Shown piece by piece: positions 49,239 to 57,283 of a stretch of 61,047 nucleotides of DNA. The notes beneath the pieces were generated by a model. That model was not told the origin of the DNA. It ran no database searches and worked only from the letters and a program-made list of their open reading frames with translations. A program made the position numbers and the translations under genes. The stretch is from Clostridiales bacterium. GTDB lineage: Bacteria > Bacillota > Clostridia > Oscillospirales > Oscillospiraceae. The stretch covers positions 1-61,047 of the forward strand of contig SFPN01000010.1 in NCBI GenBank assembly GCA_004551945.1, read 5' to 3'. How positions within the stretch are numbered: position 1 is the stretch's first letter; every line of letters begins with the position of its first letter.

Positions 49239-50393
49239 TCAGTTGGCTGCGCAGAAGTCCTCTGCCGCTTCCCGGGCCAGCTTGTCGGCCCGGCGGATGG
49301 CGTCCAAAGTATCCGCTTTCTCCCGGGGAACCACGTCCAGGGCGTGTTCCACCGCCCGGGCAATGTCCAGGAAGCCGATCTTCTCCTCCAGGAACTGAGA
49401 AACCGCCACCTCGTTGGCCCCGTTCAGGATGGTGGGGGCGGTGCCCCCCTCTTTTGCCGCCTGGATGGCCAGGGCCAAACACCGGAAGGTGTCCAGGTCC
49501 GGCTGGGCAAAGGACAAGCTCCCGCAGGAGAACAGGTCCAGCTCCCGGGCAGGTCCGGGGACCCGGTTGGGCCAGAACAGGGCGTACTGGATGGGCAGGC
49601 GCATGTCCGGCGCGCCCAGCTGGGCAATGACGCTATGGTCACAGTATTCCACCGCCGAGTGCAATATGCTCTCCCGGTGGATGAGAATCTGGATCTGCTC
49701 CGGGGGAACGGAGAAGAGAGACATGGCCTCCAGCAGCTCCAGCCCCTTATTCATGAGAGTGGCCGAGTCGATGGTCACCTTGGCCCCCATGGACCAGTTG
49801 GGGTGCTTTAAGGCCCTGGCGGGGGTGACGGAGGCCAGCTCCCGCCGGCTTTTTCCGAAGAAGGGCCCCCCGGAGGCGGTGAGGAGGATGCGCTTGACCT
49901 CCTTCCCGTGGCTGCCTTGCAGGCATTGGAAGATGGCCGAGTGCTCCGAGTCCACAGGGACGATCTCCGCCCCCTTCTCTTTCGCCCGGGCCATCACCAG
50001 GGGACCGGCGCACACCAGGGTCTCCTTGTTGGCCAGGGCCACCCGCTTGCCCGCGTCAATGGCGGCCAGGGTGGGCTCCAGCCCGGCGATGCCCACCAGG
50101 GCGGTGACCACAGTATCCGCCTGGGGCAGGCTGGCCGCGGCCTTCACCCCCTCCTCCCCGGCCAGGACCCGGATCTCTGTGTCCGCCAGGCGCTGCTTCA
50201 AAGCAGAGGCGGCGGCAGAGTCCGCCGCCGCCACCAGGTGGGGATGAAAAATTCGGGCCTGCTGCTCCAGCAGGTCCACGTTTTTATGGGCTGCCAGGGC
50301 AGCCACAGGGACCCCACAGGTCTCGGCCACGTCCAGGGTCTGGGTGCCGATGGAGCCTGTGGAGCCCAAAATAGAAATCGCTCGCTGTTTCAT
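49239..50393 (-). CDS. dxr: 1-deoxy-D-xylulose 5-phosphate reductoisomerase
   Basis: Dxr (IspC) converts DXP to MEP using NADPH, the first committed step of the MEP pathway. The 384-residue protein has the NADPH motif ILGSTGSIGTQTLDVA near residue 7, and the metal/substrate motifs VPVDSEHSAIFQCLQG near 145 and NKGLELLEAM near 208. The start is 13 bases after cdsA. The order uppS-cdsA-dxr-rseP is a classic conserved block. Confidence 0.96.
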   Translation of the reverse strand: MKQRAISILGSTGSIGTQTLDVAETCGVPVAALAAHKNVDLLEQQARIFHPHLVAAADSAAASALKQRLADTEIRVLAGEEGVKAAASLPQADTVVTALVGIAGLEPTLAAIDAGKRVALANKETLVCAGPLVMARAKEKGAEIVPVDSEHSAIFQCLQGSHGKEVKRILLTASGGPFFGKSRRELASVTPARALKHPNWSMGAKVTIDSATLMNKGLELLEAMSLFSVPPEQIQILIHRESILHSAVEYCDHSVIAQLGAPDMRLPIQYALFWPNRVPGPARELDLFSCGSLSFAQPDLDTFRCLALAIQAAKEGGTAPTILNGANEVAVSQFLEEKIGFLDIARAVEHALDVVPREKADTLDAIRRADKLAREAAEDFCAAN

Positions 50394-50406
50394 ATGCTTT
50401 GCCTCG

Positions 50407-51225
50407 TTACGCGCTGAATGCCGGGAGCCAATGGATGAGCAGCTCGATGAGGGGCGCGCAGAAAATCACGCTGTCGAACCGGTCCAGCACCCCGCCGTGG
50501 CCGGGGAGCACATGGCCGAAGTCCTTGATCTTCCGGGTGCGCTTGATGTAGGAGAAAGCCAGGTCCCCCACCTCGGAGATGACGCCGCCCAGGATGCCGT
50601 AAACCGCCAGGAAGTAGTAGTTCACGTCCACCTTGGCGATGAAGTGGAAGGCGATGCCGTAGACAATGCACAGCACCACCGCGCCCACCAGGCCGCCGAT
50701 GGCCCCCTCCACCGTCTTCTTGGGAGACAGGTTGGGGGTGAGCTTGTGTTTGCCCAAGAACATGCCTGTAATCATGGCCGCCGCGTCCGCCACAAAGGGC
50801 AGGGCGATGGGCAGAAGGATGTAGCTCAGCCGCATCTGATCCTCCATCATGCCGATGCGGACCACGGAGGACAGGCAATAGGAGATCACAAAGGCAAAGA
50901 AAAAGCCCGCACCCACCCGGTCGATCTTCACCCGGAAGCCGCTGGCAAAGGCCTCGGCAAAGACCAGAATCAGGTAGACCAGCAGAGCCGCCAGGGCGGC
51001 GTACCGGCTCTCCCCGGCGTACACCCAGAAGGGGATGACAATGGCCAGGATGGCGGTGTACAGGGCGATGCGGGGGTGGTTCATGCCGATGGCGCGGAGG
51101 GCCTCATAGGTGCCCACCGCCGCCAGCACCGCAATGAGGGTGGGGGTAAAGGGCTTGGGCAGCAGGAACAGCACCACCAGGATCAGCGGGACCCCTACGC
51201 ACGCCACAAGGATTCGATTTTTCAT
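50407..51225 (-). CDS. cdsA: Phosphatidate cytidylyltransferase
   Basis: CdsA makes CDP-diacylglycerol, the branch point of phospholipid synthesis. The 272-residue protein has about seven hydrophobic helices and the C-terminal signature FSYIKRTRKIKDFGHVLPG then HGGVLDRFDS near residue 238, including the conserved Asp that binds metal. The start follows AAGG within 5 bases and lies 35 bases past uppS. It belongs to the same operon as dxr and uppS. Confidence 0.94.
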   Translation of the reverse strand: MKNRILVACVGVPLILVVLFLLPKPFTPTLIAVLAAVGTYEALRAIGMNHPRIALYTAILAIVIPFWVYAGESRYAALAALLVYLILVFAEAFASGFRVKIDRVGAGFFFAFVISYCLSSVVRIGMMEDQMRLSYILLPIALPFVADAAAMITGMFLGKHKLTPNLSPKKTVEGAIGGLVGAVVLCIVYGIAFHFIAKVDVNYYFLAVYGILGGVISEVGDLAFSYIKRTRKIKDFGHVLPGHGGVLDRFDSVIFCAPLIELLIHWLPAFSA

Positions 51226-51260
51226 AGGAAGGACCTTCCTTTCTCCGTTGTTGCCGGACT

Positions 51261-52025
51261 TTAAATACCGCCGAAGCGCCGCTGGCGGCGCTGGAAGTCC
51301 GCGATGGCCTGGTTCAGAACCTGGGGGCTGAAGTCCGGCCAGAGCACGTCGGTAAAGTAGAACTCTGCGTAGGCCGACTGCCAGGGCAGGAAGTTGGACA
51401 GCCGCAGCTCTCCGCTGGGGCGGATCACCAGGTCCGGGTCCGGCACCCCCCGGCTGTCCAGATACCGGGAGAAGTCCGCCTCCGTCAGGTCCTCCGCCTG
51501 GACGCGGCCGTCCGCCACGTCCTTTGCCCAGGCCTTGGCCGCCCGGATGATCTCATCCCGGCCGCCGTAGTTTAAGCAGACGTTGATCTGATACTTGGCG
51601 TCCACATGGCTGCCCGTCTCCAGGGTCTCCAGGCATAGATCCCGGAGCTCCGGGGGCAGGGCGGTGATGTCCCCCAGAAAGCGGATGCGGAAGCCGTCCT
51701 TCTCCATTTTCGCCAGGGCCTCCAGCAGGTACTTGCGCAGCAGGTCCATTATGGCGGAAACCTCCTCCGCGGGACGCTTCCAGTTTTCCGTGGAGAAGGC
51801 GTAGACGGTGAGATAGGGAATGCCCAGGTCCCGACAGTGGTAGGCGATGGTGCGGAAGGTCTCCGCCCCGGCGGCGTGACCGGCGGTGCGGGGCAGGCCC
51901 CGCTTCCTGGCCCAGCGGCCGTTGCCGTCCATGATGATGCCGATATGCTTGGGCAGGCGGGAAAGGTCCAGCTCGGCCTCCCCCGCCTGGTTGGGATTCC
52001 CTTTTTTTCGATTCCAGAATGCCAT
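51261..52025 (-). CDS. uppS: Undecaprenyl diphosphate synthase (isoprenyl transferase)
   Basis: UppS adds isopentenyl units in cis to build the C55 wall carrier lipid. The 254-residue protein has IGIIMDGNGRWARKRGLPR near residue 29, with the catalytic Asp, GHAAGAETFRTI near 50, and DLVIRPSGELRLSNFLPWQS near 202 for diphosphate binding. It starts nine bases past the frr stop codon. UppP elsewhere in this window recycles its product. Confidence 0.96.
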   Translation of the reverse strand: MAFWNRKKGNPNQAGEAELDLSRLPKHIGIIMDGNGRWARKRGLPRTAGHAAGAETFRTIAYHCRDLGIPYLTVYAFSTENWKRPAEEVSAIMDLLRKYLLEALAKMEKDGFRIRFLGDITALPPELRDLCLETLETGSHVDAKYQINVCLNYGGRDEIIRAAKAWAKDVADGRVQAEDLTEADFSRYLDSRGVPDPDLVIRPSGELRLSNFLPWQSAYAEFYFTDVLWPDFSPQVLNQAIADFQRRQRRFGGI

Positions 52026-52034
52026 GGGCCGACC

Positions 52035-52589
52035 TTACACCATCATGAGCTCGGCTTCCTTCTTGGCGGTGAGCTCTTCGATCTCCTTGATGCGCTTGTC
52101 GGTCAGCTTCTGCATCTCCTTCTCGTATTCCTTCAGGTCGTCCTCGGTGATCTCGGACTTCTTCTCCAGGGCCTTGAACTTTTCCATGGCGTCCCGGCGG
52201 ATGTTCCGGATGGCCACCTTGCCGTTCTCCCCGTACTTCTTCACCTGCTTGGACAGGTCCTTGCGGCGCTCCTCGGTGAGCTGGGGGAAGGCCAGGCGGA
52301 TCACCTTGCCGTCGTTCTGGGGGTTGATGCCCAGCTCGGAGGTGAGGATGGCCTTTTCCACGGCCTTGAGCAGGGTGCTGTCCCAGGGCTGGATCACCAG
52401 GGTGCGGGGGTCAGGGGTGGAGATGCTGGCCACCTGGTGGATGGGGGTCTCGGTGCCGTAGTACTCCACGGTGATCTTGTCCAGCACGCCGGCGTTGGCC
52501 CGGCCTGCCCGGACGCTGGCAAAGTCGCTCATGACGACCTCGATGGTTTTCTGCATCTTTGCATCATATTCCTGGTACACTGCGTTCAT
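52035..52589 (-). CDS. frr: Ribosome recycling factor
   Basis: RRF splits post-termination ribosomes with EF-G. The 184-residue length is standard. The N-terminal half has VRAGRANAGVLDKITVEYYG near residue 27 and the domain II core near TLVIQPWDSTLLKAVEKAI (71), ending with a basic/acidic helix ELTAKKEAELMMV. Its start overlaps the pyrH stop by four bases. Confidence 0.96.
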   Translation of the reverse strand: MNAVYQEYDAKMQKTIEVVMSDFASVRAGRANAGVLDKITVEYYGTETPIHQVASISTPDPRTLVIQPWDSTLLKAVEKAILTSELGINPQNDGKVIRLAFPQLTEERRKDLSKQVKKYGENGKVAIRNIRRDAMEKFKALEKKSEITEDDLKEYEKEMQKLTDKRIKEIEELTAKKEAELMMV

Positions 52590-53314
52590 ACTTTCGTTTC
52601 CTCCTCTACAATGGTGCCGATTCTCTCCCCCATCACGACGCGAAGAATGTTCCTCGGGTCCTTCAGGGCGAAAATCATAACGGGGATGTGGTTTTCCAGG
52701 GCCAGGGACGTGGCGGGCAGGTCCATCACCTGGAGATGGCCGGCCAGAACCTGGTCGTAGCTGATGGCGTCATACTTTACGGCGGTGGGGTCCTTCTTGG
52801 GGTCGGCGCTGTACACGCCGTCGATGTTCTTGGCCAGCAGGATGATATCCGCGTGGATCTCCGCTGCCCGCAGGACAGCCGCCGTGTCGGTGGAGAAGTA
52901 GGGGTTGCCGGTGCCTCCGGCGAAGATGACCACCTTGCCCTCCGTTAAGTACCGGTCTGCCGCGGCCTGGGAATAGGGCTCGGCCACAGGGCCCATGGCG
53001 AAGGAGGTGAGGACTCTGGCAGGCTGCCCCTGCTGTTCCAGCACGTCCTGGAGGGCCAGGCTGTTGATCACCGTTGCCAGCATGCCCATCTGGTCGGCCC
53101 GGCTGCGCTCCATTTTGTCGCCGCCGTCCTTCAGGCCCCGCCAGATGTTGCCGCCGCCCACCACCAGGCCCACCTGGACCCCGTGCCGGACGCACTCCTT
53201 CACCACGGCGCAGACCTGGCCGATGAAGGCAAAGTCGTGGCCGCGGCCAGGCTCACCCGCCAGGGCCTCTCCGCTGACCTTCAGCAGGACCCGGCGATAC
53301 TTTGGTTTGTCCAT
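52586..53314 (-). CDS. pyrH: UMP kinase
   Basis: PyrH phosphorylates UMP to UDP. The 242-residue amino-acid-kinase-fold protein has RVLLKVSGEALAGEPG near residue 8, VVGGGNIWRG near 50, DQMGMLATVINSLAL near 76, and GTGNPYFSTDTAAVLRA near 132. It is the first gene of this minus-strand series. In many Firmicutes rpsB and tsf lie upstream; here a repeat-filled gap lies upstream instead. A GCGCC/GGCGC hairpin lies about 15 bases upstream of its start. Confidence 0.96.
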   Translation of the reverse strand: MDKPKYRRVLLKVSGEALAGEPGRGHDFAFIGQVCAVVKECVRHGVQVGLVVGGGNIWRGLKDGGDKMERSRADQMGMLATVINSLALQDVLEQQGQPARVLTSFAMGPVAEPYSQAAADRYLTEGKVVIFAGGTGNPYFSTDTAAVLRAAEIHADIILLAKNIDGVYSADPKKDPTAVKYDAISYDQVLAGHLQVMDLPATSLALENHIPVMIFALKDPRNILRVVMGERIGTIVEEETKV

Positions 53315-53435
53315 AGTTTGTTAACCTCCCGGCGCCAAGGCGCAGAAATTCAGTGTTTGTTTTATTTTAATATAAATCTCCCGGTTTGCCTAGAGGGTTT
53401 TCACAAGTTTTTGAAAAAAAGGCGAAGGGGCAAAC

Positions 53436-53542
53436 GGCGGGAGCAAGCCCCCGCCCGACAGGCGTTGGGGCTTCCTCCGTTCTGCCCTCTCAGTCTTCGG
53501 GCCTGCGGGCCCGAAGACAACTCCCCCAGAGGGGGAGCCAAG
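53436..53542. repeat. Composite dispersed repeat upstream of pyrH
   Basis: GGCGGG/CCCGCC (53436-53455) is followed by a CTTCGGGCC/GGCCCGAAG hairpin near 53495 and CTCCCCC/GGGGGAG (53518-53536). It combines the two palindrome families seen elsewhere. Between here and the cstA promoter, AT-rich sequence without recognisable genes follows. Confidence 0.7.
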
Positions 53543-53681
53543 ACGGTTCTGCAAGGATTTTCTTTCTTTCCTTCACCCCGTATTTTCTGAGATTATTTCA
53601 CGTGCAATTGTTTTTGTGGAATACAACAGCAGATTTTACCAAAATTTCATGGATTTTGTACTTATTTTTGTCATTTTCAAA

Positions 53682-53710
53682 TTGACTTTTTCGTGCTCTG
53701 TGTCTAAAAT
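53682..53710 (+). promoter_or_regulatory. Promoter of the unknown-cstA operon
   Basis: TTGACT (53682-53687) and TAAAAT (53705-53710) are 17 bases apart. The start codon lies about 79 bases after the box. Confidence 0.8.
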
Positions 53711-53723
53711 GAAAACGCTTTTA
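53710..53723 (+). promoter_or_regulatory. Catabolite response element (cre)-like site
   Basis: TGAAAACGCTTTTA matches the CcpA consensus TGWAANCGNTNWCA at 13 of 14 positions. It begins on the last base of the -10 box, so CcpA binding would block initiation. cstA of Bacillus is known to be CcpA-repressed. Confidence 0.55.
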
Positions 53724-53788
53724 AGAATACTTTCAAAATTGGTCCCCTTTTTCGTCAGAATGCCAAAGGGAGCAAGGAGGGTTTCCCC

Positions 53789-54343
53789 ATGACCCAGCAG
53801 ACCCTGACCCGGCAGCAGGCGGCGGAGCGCCTGTGCGACTGCTACGCCGGTTACTTCGACATCACCCAATCCCCGGCGGAGGACGCCCCTCTGGTGGCGG
53901 AAATGGCCTTTCATGCCCACACCTCCAAATATGTGCTCAGCAAAAAGGCCACTCTGTGGGAGGCCAACAGCCACGAGTACGTCTATCTCTTCAGCGTCCC
54001 CCATCTGACCAAGGAGATCTTCTCCGCCTGCGAGGCGCTGGCCTATGACCGGGGCATGGCCCGGGTGGAGCCGGGACCCAACCACATGTATACCTATATT
54101 ACTGCTCTCTTCCTCTGCGACACCTGCGACCCCGAGGCCCGGACGGCCCTGAAGCGGTGCCGCCACTACAAAAGCTATCGTCTCTCGTATTGGGGCTGGA
54201 TGGACTTTCACACCGGCCTTGCCGAGCTGAGCACCGGCAAAACCGCCGCCAACCCCAGCGGACACAGCGCAGCACAGACGTTGGCAACAACGCTGTTTCA
54301 TAAAAAACTGCGATTCAAGAGAAGGGAGAGAACCTATTTATGA
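53789..54343 (+). CDS. Unknown protein translated together with cstA
   Basis: The 184-residue protein is soluble and of unknown family. It has AERLCDCYAGYFDITQ near residue 12, a central region rich in Tyr and His, LFLCDTCDPEARTALKRC near 111 with a CX2C pair, and WGWMDFHTGLAEL near 132; the C-terminus is basic. It starts after AAGGAGG with an eight-base gap. Its stop codon overlaps the cstA start by four bases (ATGA), which implies stoichiometric coupling. I suggest a cytosolic partner or sensor of the transporter, but this is inference. Confidence 0.75.
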   Translation: MTQQTLTRQQAAERLCDCYAGYFDITQSPAEDAPLVAEMAFHAHTSKYVLSKKATLWEANSHEYVYLFSVPHLTKEIFSACEALAYDRGMARVEPGPNHMYTYITALFLCDTCDPEARTALKRCRHYKSYRLSYWGWMDFHTGLAELSTGKTAANPSGHSAAQTLATTLFHKKLRFKRRERTYL

Positions 54344-56064
54344 ATGCTGCATTGTTCCTGATCGTTGGCGTGGCTGTTCTGCTGTTGGGTTATATTTTCT
54401 ACGGCAGATGGCTGGCCAAGCAATGGGGGCTGGACGATTCCCGCGTCACCCCCGCCCATGAGATGGAGGACGGCAAGGACTACTGTCCCGCCAAGGCCCC
54501 CGTGCTGATGGGTCACCATTTTTCCTCCATCGCCGGCGCCGGTCCCATCAACGGCCCCATCCAGGCCGCTGTATTCGGCTGGGTGCCCGTGATGCTGTGG
54601 ATCCTCATCGGCGGCATCTTCTTCGGCGGTGTCCATGACTTCGGCGCCCTGTTTGCCTCCATCCGCAACAAGGGCCAGTCCATCGGCGAGGTCATTGCCA
54701 CTGCCATCGGCCCCCGGGCCAAGAAGCTGTTCATCATCTTCGCCTACCTGACCCTGATCCTGGTGGTGGCCGCCTTCGCCTCCATCGTGGCCAACACCTT
54801 CAAGGCCACCTTCACCGAGACCGGCGCTCTGGACCTGGCCGCTTCCGCCGCCAACGCCTCCACCGCCATGATCTCCATCCTGTTTATCGTGATGGCCATC
54901 ATCTTCGGCTTCTTCGTCTACCGCCGCAACGCCCCTCTGGGCGTGGCAACGGTGATCGGCGTGGCCGCCATCATCCTGTGCATGGTCATCGGCCTGAACT
55001 GGCATCCCATCTACCTCAGCGGCAACGCTTGGATGATTATCGTGGGCGTGTACATCGCCATCGCCTCGGTCACCCCGGTGTGGATTTTGCTCCAGCCCCG
55101 TGACTACTTAAGCTCCTTCCTGCTCTACGGCATGATGATCCTGGCGGTCATCGGCATCATCGGCTGCCACCCCACCGTGGACATGCCCGCCTTCACCGGC
55201 TTCGTGGATACCCTGGCCCCCACCGGGACCTCCCTGGGCTACCTCTTCCCCGCCCTGTTCGTCACCATCGCCTGCGGCGCGGTCTCCGGCTTCCACTCTC
55301 TGGTGGGCTCCGGCACCACCGCCAAACAGCTGGACCGGGAGCGGGACGCCAAGCCCATCGCTTACGGCGGCATGCTCATTGAGTGCGCTCTGGCCCTGAT
55401 CTCCGTCTGCACCGTGGGCTACATCTGGTCCTCCTACGCCGCCGGCGAGACCGTGACCCCCACCGTGGTGTTCGCCACCGGTCTGGCCTCCATGTTCTCC
55501 AACATCTTCGGCGAAGCCACCTACAGCGTGGTTTACTCCATCCTGATCCTGGCGGTCTCCGCCTTCTGCCTCACCTCTCTGGACACCGCCACCCGTCTGG
55601 CCCGGTACATGTTCCAGGAGTTCTTCGTGGAGCCCGGCAAGACCCGGGAGGACCTGACTGGCTGGAAGAAGACCATTACCCAGCCCATCGTTGCCACCAT
55701 CATCACCGTGGTCCTGGGCGTTGCCCTGGGCATGACGGGCTACGCCAAGATCTGGGCTCTGTTCGGCGCTGCCAACCAGCTGCTGGCCGCCCTGGGCCTG
55801 CTGGCTGTGTGCTGCTGGCTGGGCAAGATCGGCCGGAACAACAAGATGTTCTACATCCCCATGTTCTTCATGCTGGTGGTCACCCTGACCTCCCTGTGCT
55901 TCACCATCAAGGCCCAGTTTGCCGGCATCGCCGCCGGCGGCCCCGACGTGGTGTGGTTCTGGGTCCGCGGCATCATCGCCATCCTGCTGGTGGTCCTGGC
56001 CATCGTCCTGGTGGTGGAGGGCGTTCGCGCTCTGTCCGCCCAGAAGAAGGCCAAGGCAGCCTGA
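54340..56064 (+). CDS. cstA: Carbon starvation protein A (peptide/pyruvate transporter)
   Basis: CstA-family proteins are large membrane transporters induced on carbon starvation and thought to take up peptides or pyruvate. The 574-residue protein has about 16 hydrophobic helices. Signature stretches are YGRWLAKQWGLDDSRVTP near residue 22, HHFSSIAGAGPINGP near 52, and GSGTTAKQLDRERDAKPI near 324. It is translationally coupled to the small unknown gene upstream. The promoter has a cre-like site, so it is probably silenced when sugar is plentiful. A bidirectional terminator follows. Confidence 0.94.
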   Translation: MNAALFLIVGVAVLLLGYIFYGRWLAKQWGLDDSRVTPAHEMEDGKDYCPAKAPVLMGHHFSSIAGAGPINGPIQAAVFGWVPVMLWILIGGIFFGGVHDFGALFASIRNKGQSIGEVIATAIGPRAKKLFIIFAYLTLILVVAAFASIVANTFKATFTETGALDLAASAANASTAMISILFIVMAIIFGFFVYRRNAPLGVATVIGVAAIILCMVIGLNWHPIYLSGNAWMIIVGVYIAIASVTPVWILLQPRDYLSSFLLYGMMILAVIGIIGCHPTVDMPAFTGFVDTLAPTGTSLGYLFPALFVTIACGAVSGFHSLVGSGTTAKQLDRERDAKPIAYGGMLIECALALISVCTVGYIWSSYAAGETVTPTVVFATGLASMFSNIFGEATYSVVYSILILAVSAFCLTSLDTATRLARYMFQEFFVEPGKTREDLTGWKKTITQPIVATIITVVLGVALGMTGYAKIWALFGAANQLLAALGLLAVCCWLGKIGRNNKMFYIPMFFMLVVTLTSLCFTIKAQFAGIAAGGPDVVWFWVRGIIAILLVVLAIVLVVEGVRALSAQKKAKAA

Positions 56065-56111
56065 CCTTTCCTTTGCTATTTTTCCTATCCCCTTTGATCC
56101 TCTTTTATTTG

Positions 56112-56147
56112 CCAAACGGGACCTGGTGAAAACCAGGTCCCGTTTGG
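56112..56147. terminator. Bidirectional terminator between cstA and the amidohydrolase
   Basis: CCAAACGGGACCTGG and CCAGGTCCCGTTTGG form a perfect 15-base-pair stem followed by TTTTTT, between convergent genes. Confidence 0.94.
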
Positions 56148-56151
56148 TTTT

Positions 56152-57150
56152 TTATTCTGTTGACAGGCCGAAGAGGGCTTCCGCGTTCCGGAAGGCGATT
56201 TTCTCCTTCTCCTCCTGAGGGATGGGGGCCTGCTCCACAAAGGCCCGCACCCCCTCGTTGCTGAGAAAGGGGCAGTCCGCGGCGTGGAGGATGCGCCCGG
56301 CTCCCAGCACCTCCAGGCAGAACCTGAGCTGCGGATAGTCAAACATGCCGCTGGGGGTGACGTATACGTTTTCCCGGAAGGTCTCCGTAATGGTCCGGTC
56401 CAGGCCGGTGACCCCCTGGGGCAGGGACTGGTCCAGCCGGGACAGGAAGAAGGGCAGCATCTCCCCCCAGTGGCCGGCGATCAGCCGGAGCCGCGGGAAC
56501 CGGTCAAAGACCCCCGCCAGGATGGTGCGCAGGATCTGGACCCCCGCCTCGTTGTGCCAGCCCCAGCCGTGCATGGAGAGCCGGGCGCTGACCTCCTCTC
56601 CCAGGCCCCCGTAGTAGGGCTCCTGCACCGCCTTCAGGGGTGCGCCGGGGTGGACGAAAACCGGCAGGTTCAGGGCCTCGCAGGCCTCCAGAATGGGCCA
56701 GAAGCGCCGGTGGTCCAGAAATTCGCTGTCCCTGGAGGCCCGGCCCACCAGCACCACTCCGTGATAGCCCAGCCCCTTGATTCGCTGGGCCTCCTTCACC
56801 GCCTCCGCCGGGGCGGACCAGGGCAGCAGGGCAAAGGCTCCGTACCGGTCAGGATGCCGCTGGACGGCGGCCCAGACATAGTCGTTGGTCTCCCGGACCA
56901 GGGCCGGGGCCTCCCCCGGGGGGAGCAGCTGGGACTTCACCGGGCAGGAGAGGATCTGCATGGTGATCCCGTGCCGGTCCAGGTCCCGGATGCGCTGGTC
57001 CAGGTCGGTGAACAGCACCGGGTCCGGGTCAAAGGGGCGGCCCTTGATCCGGGCCATGGCCCCGTAGGGTGCGTCCTCCGCCGCGTACTTTGCCAGATGC
57101 CGGTGGATGGGCGTGCCGGCAAGGTGCTCTTCTGTGGTGATGATTCTCAT
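56152..57150 (-). CDS. Amidohydrolase-2 family protein (decarboxylase-like)
   Basis: The 332-residue TIM-barrel metal enzyme belongs to the Amidohydrolase_2 / ACMSD group, which includes aromatic decarboxylases. The first metal motif is TTEEHLAG at the N-terminus, i.e. ExH in place of HxH, as in gamma-resorcylate decarboxylase. Others are LPVFVHPGAP near residue 182, LIAGHWGEMLP near 234 and HAADCPFLSNE near 296 with the conserved Asp. The start follows AAAGGAG. The frame extends upstream but the MRIITTEEH start is natural. The divergent ornithine-cyclodeaminase family gene suggests a shared regulon. The substrate is unknown. Confidence 0.85.
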   Translation of the reverse strand: MRIITTEEHLAGTPIHRHLAKYAAEDAPYGAMARIKGRPFDPDPVLFTDLDQRIRDLDRHGITMQILSCPVKSQLLPPGEAPALVRETNDYVWAAVQRHPDRYGAFALLPWSAPAEAVKEAQRIKGLGYHGVVLVGRASRDSEFLDHRRFWPILEACEALNLPVFVHPGAPLKAVQEPYYGGLGEEVSARLSMHGWGWHNEAGVQILRTILAGVFDRFPRLRLIAGHWGEMLPFFLSRLDQSLPQGVTGLDRTITETFRENVYVTPSGMFDYPQLRFCLEVLGAGRILHAADCPFLSNEGVRAFVEQAPIPQEEKEKIAFRNAEALFGLSTE

Positions 57151-57178
57151 GGTTCCGCTCCTTTCCTCTGTAAGGTTT

Positions 57179-57230
57179 ATTATACCCTGGCACGCCGGCG
57201 GTGACAAGAGCGCCGGACCTATGGTAAAAT
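57179..57230. promoter_or_regulatory. Overlapping divergent promoters
   Basis: On the minus strand TTGTCA (57202-57207) and TATAAT (57179-57184) are 17 bases apart. On the plus strand GTGACA (57201-57206) and TAAAAT (57225-57230) are 18 bases apart. The two -35 boxes are the same DNA, so the two promoters compete or are regulated jointly. Confidence 0.65.
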
Positions 57231-57283
57231 AGGAGAAAAAAGGCACCGGGCACGGCCCGGCAGCCCAGACGGGAGGAACGGAA

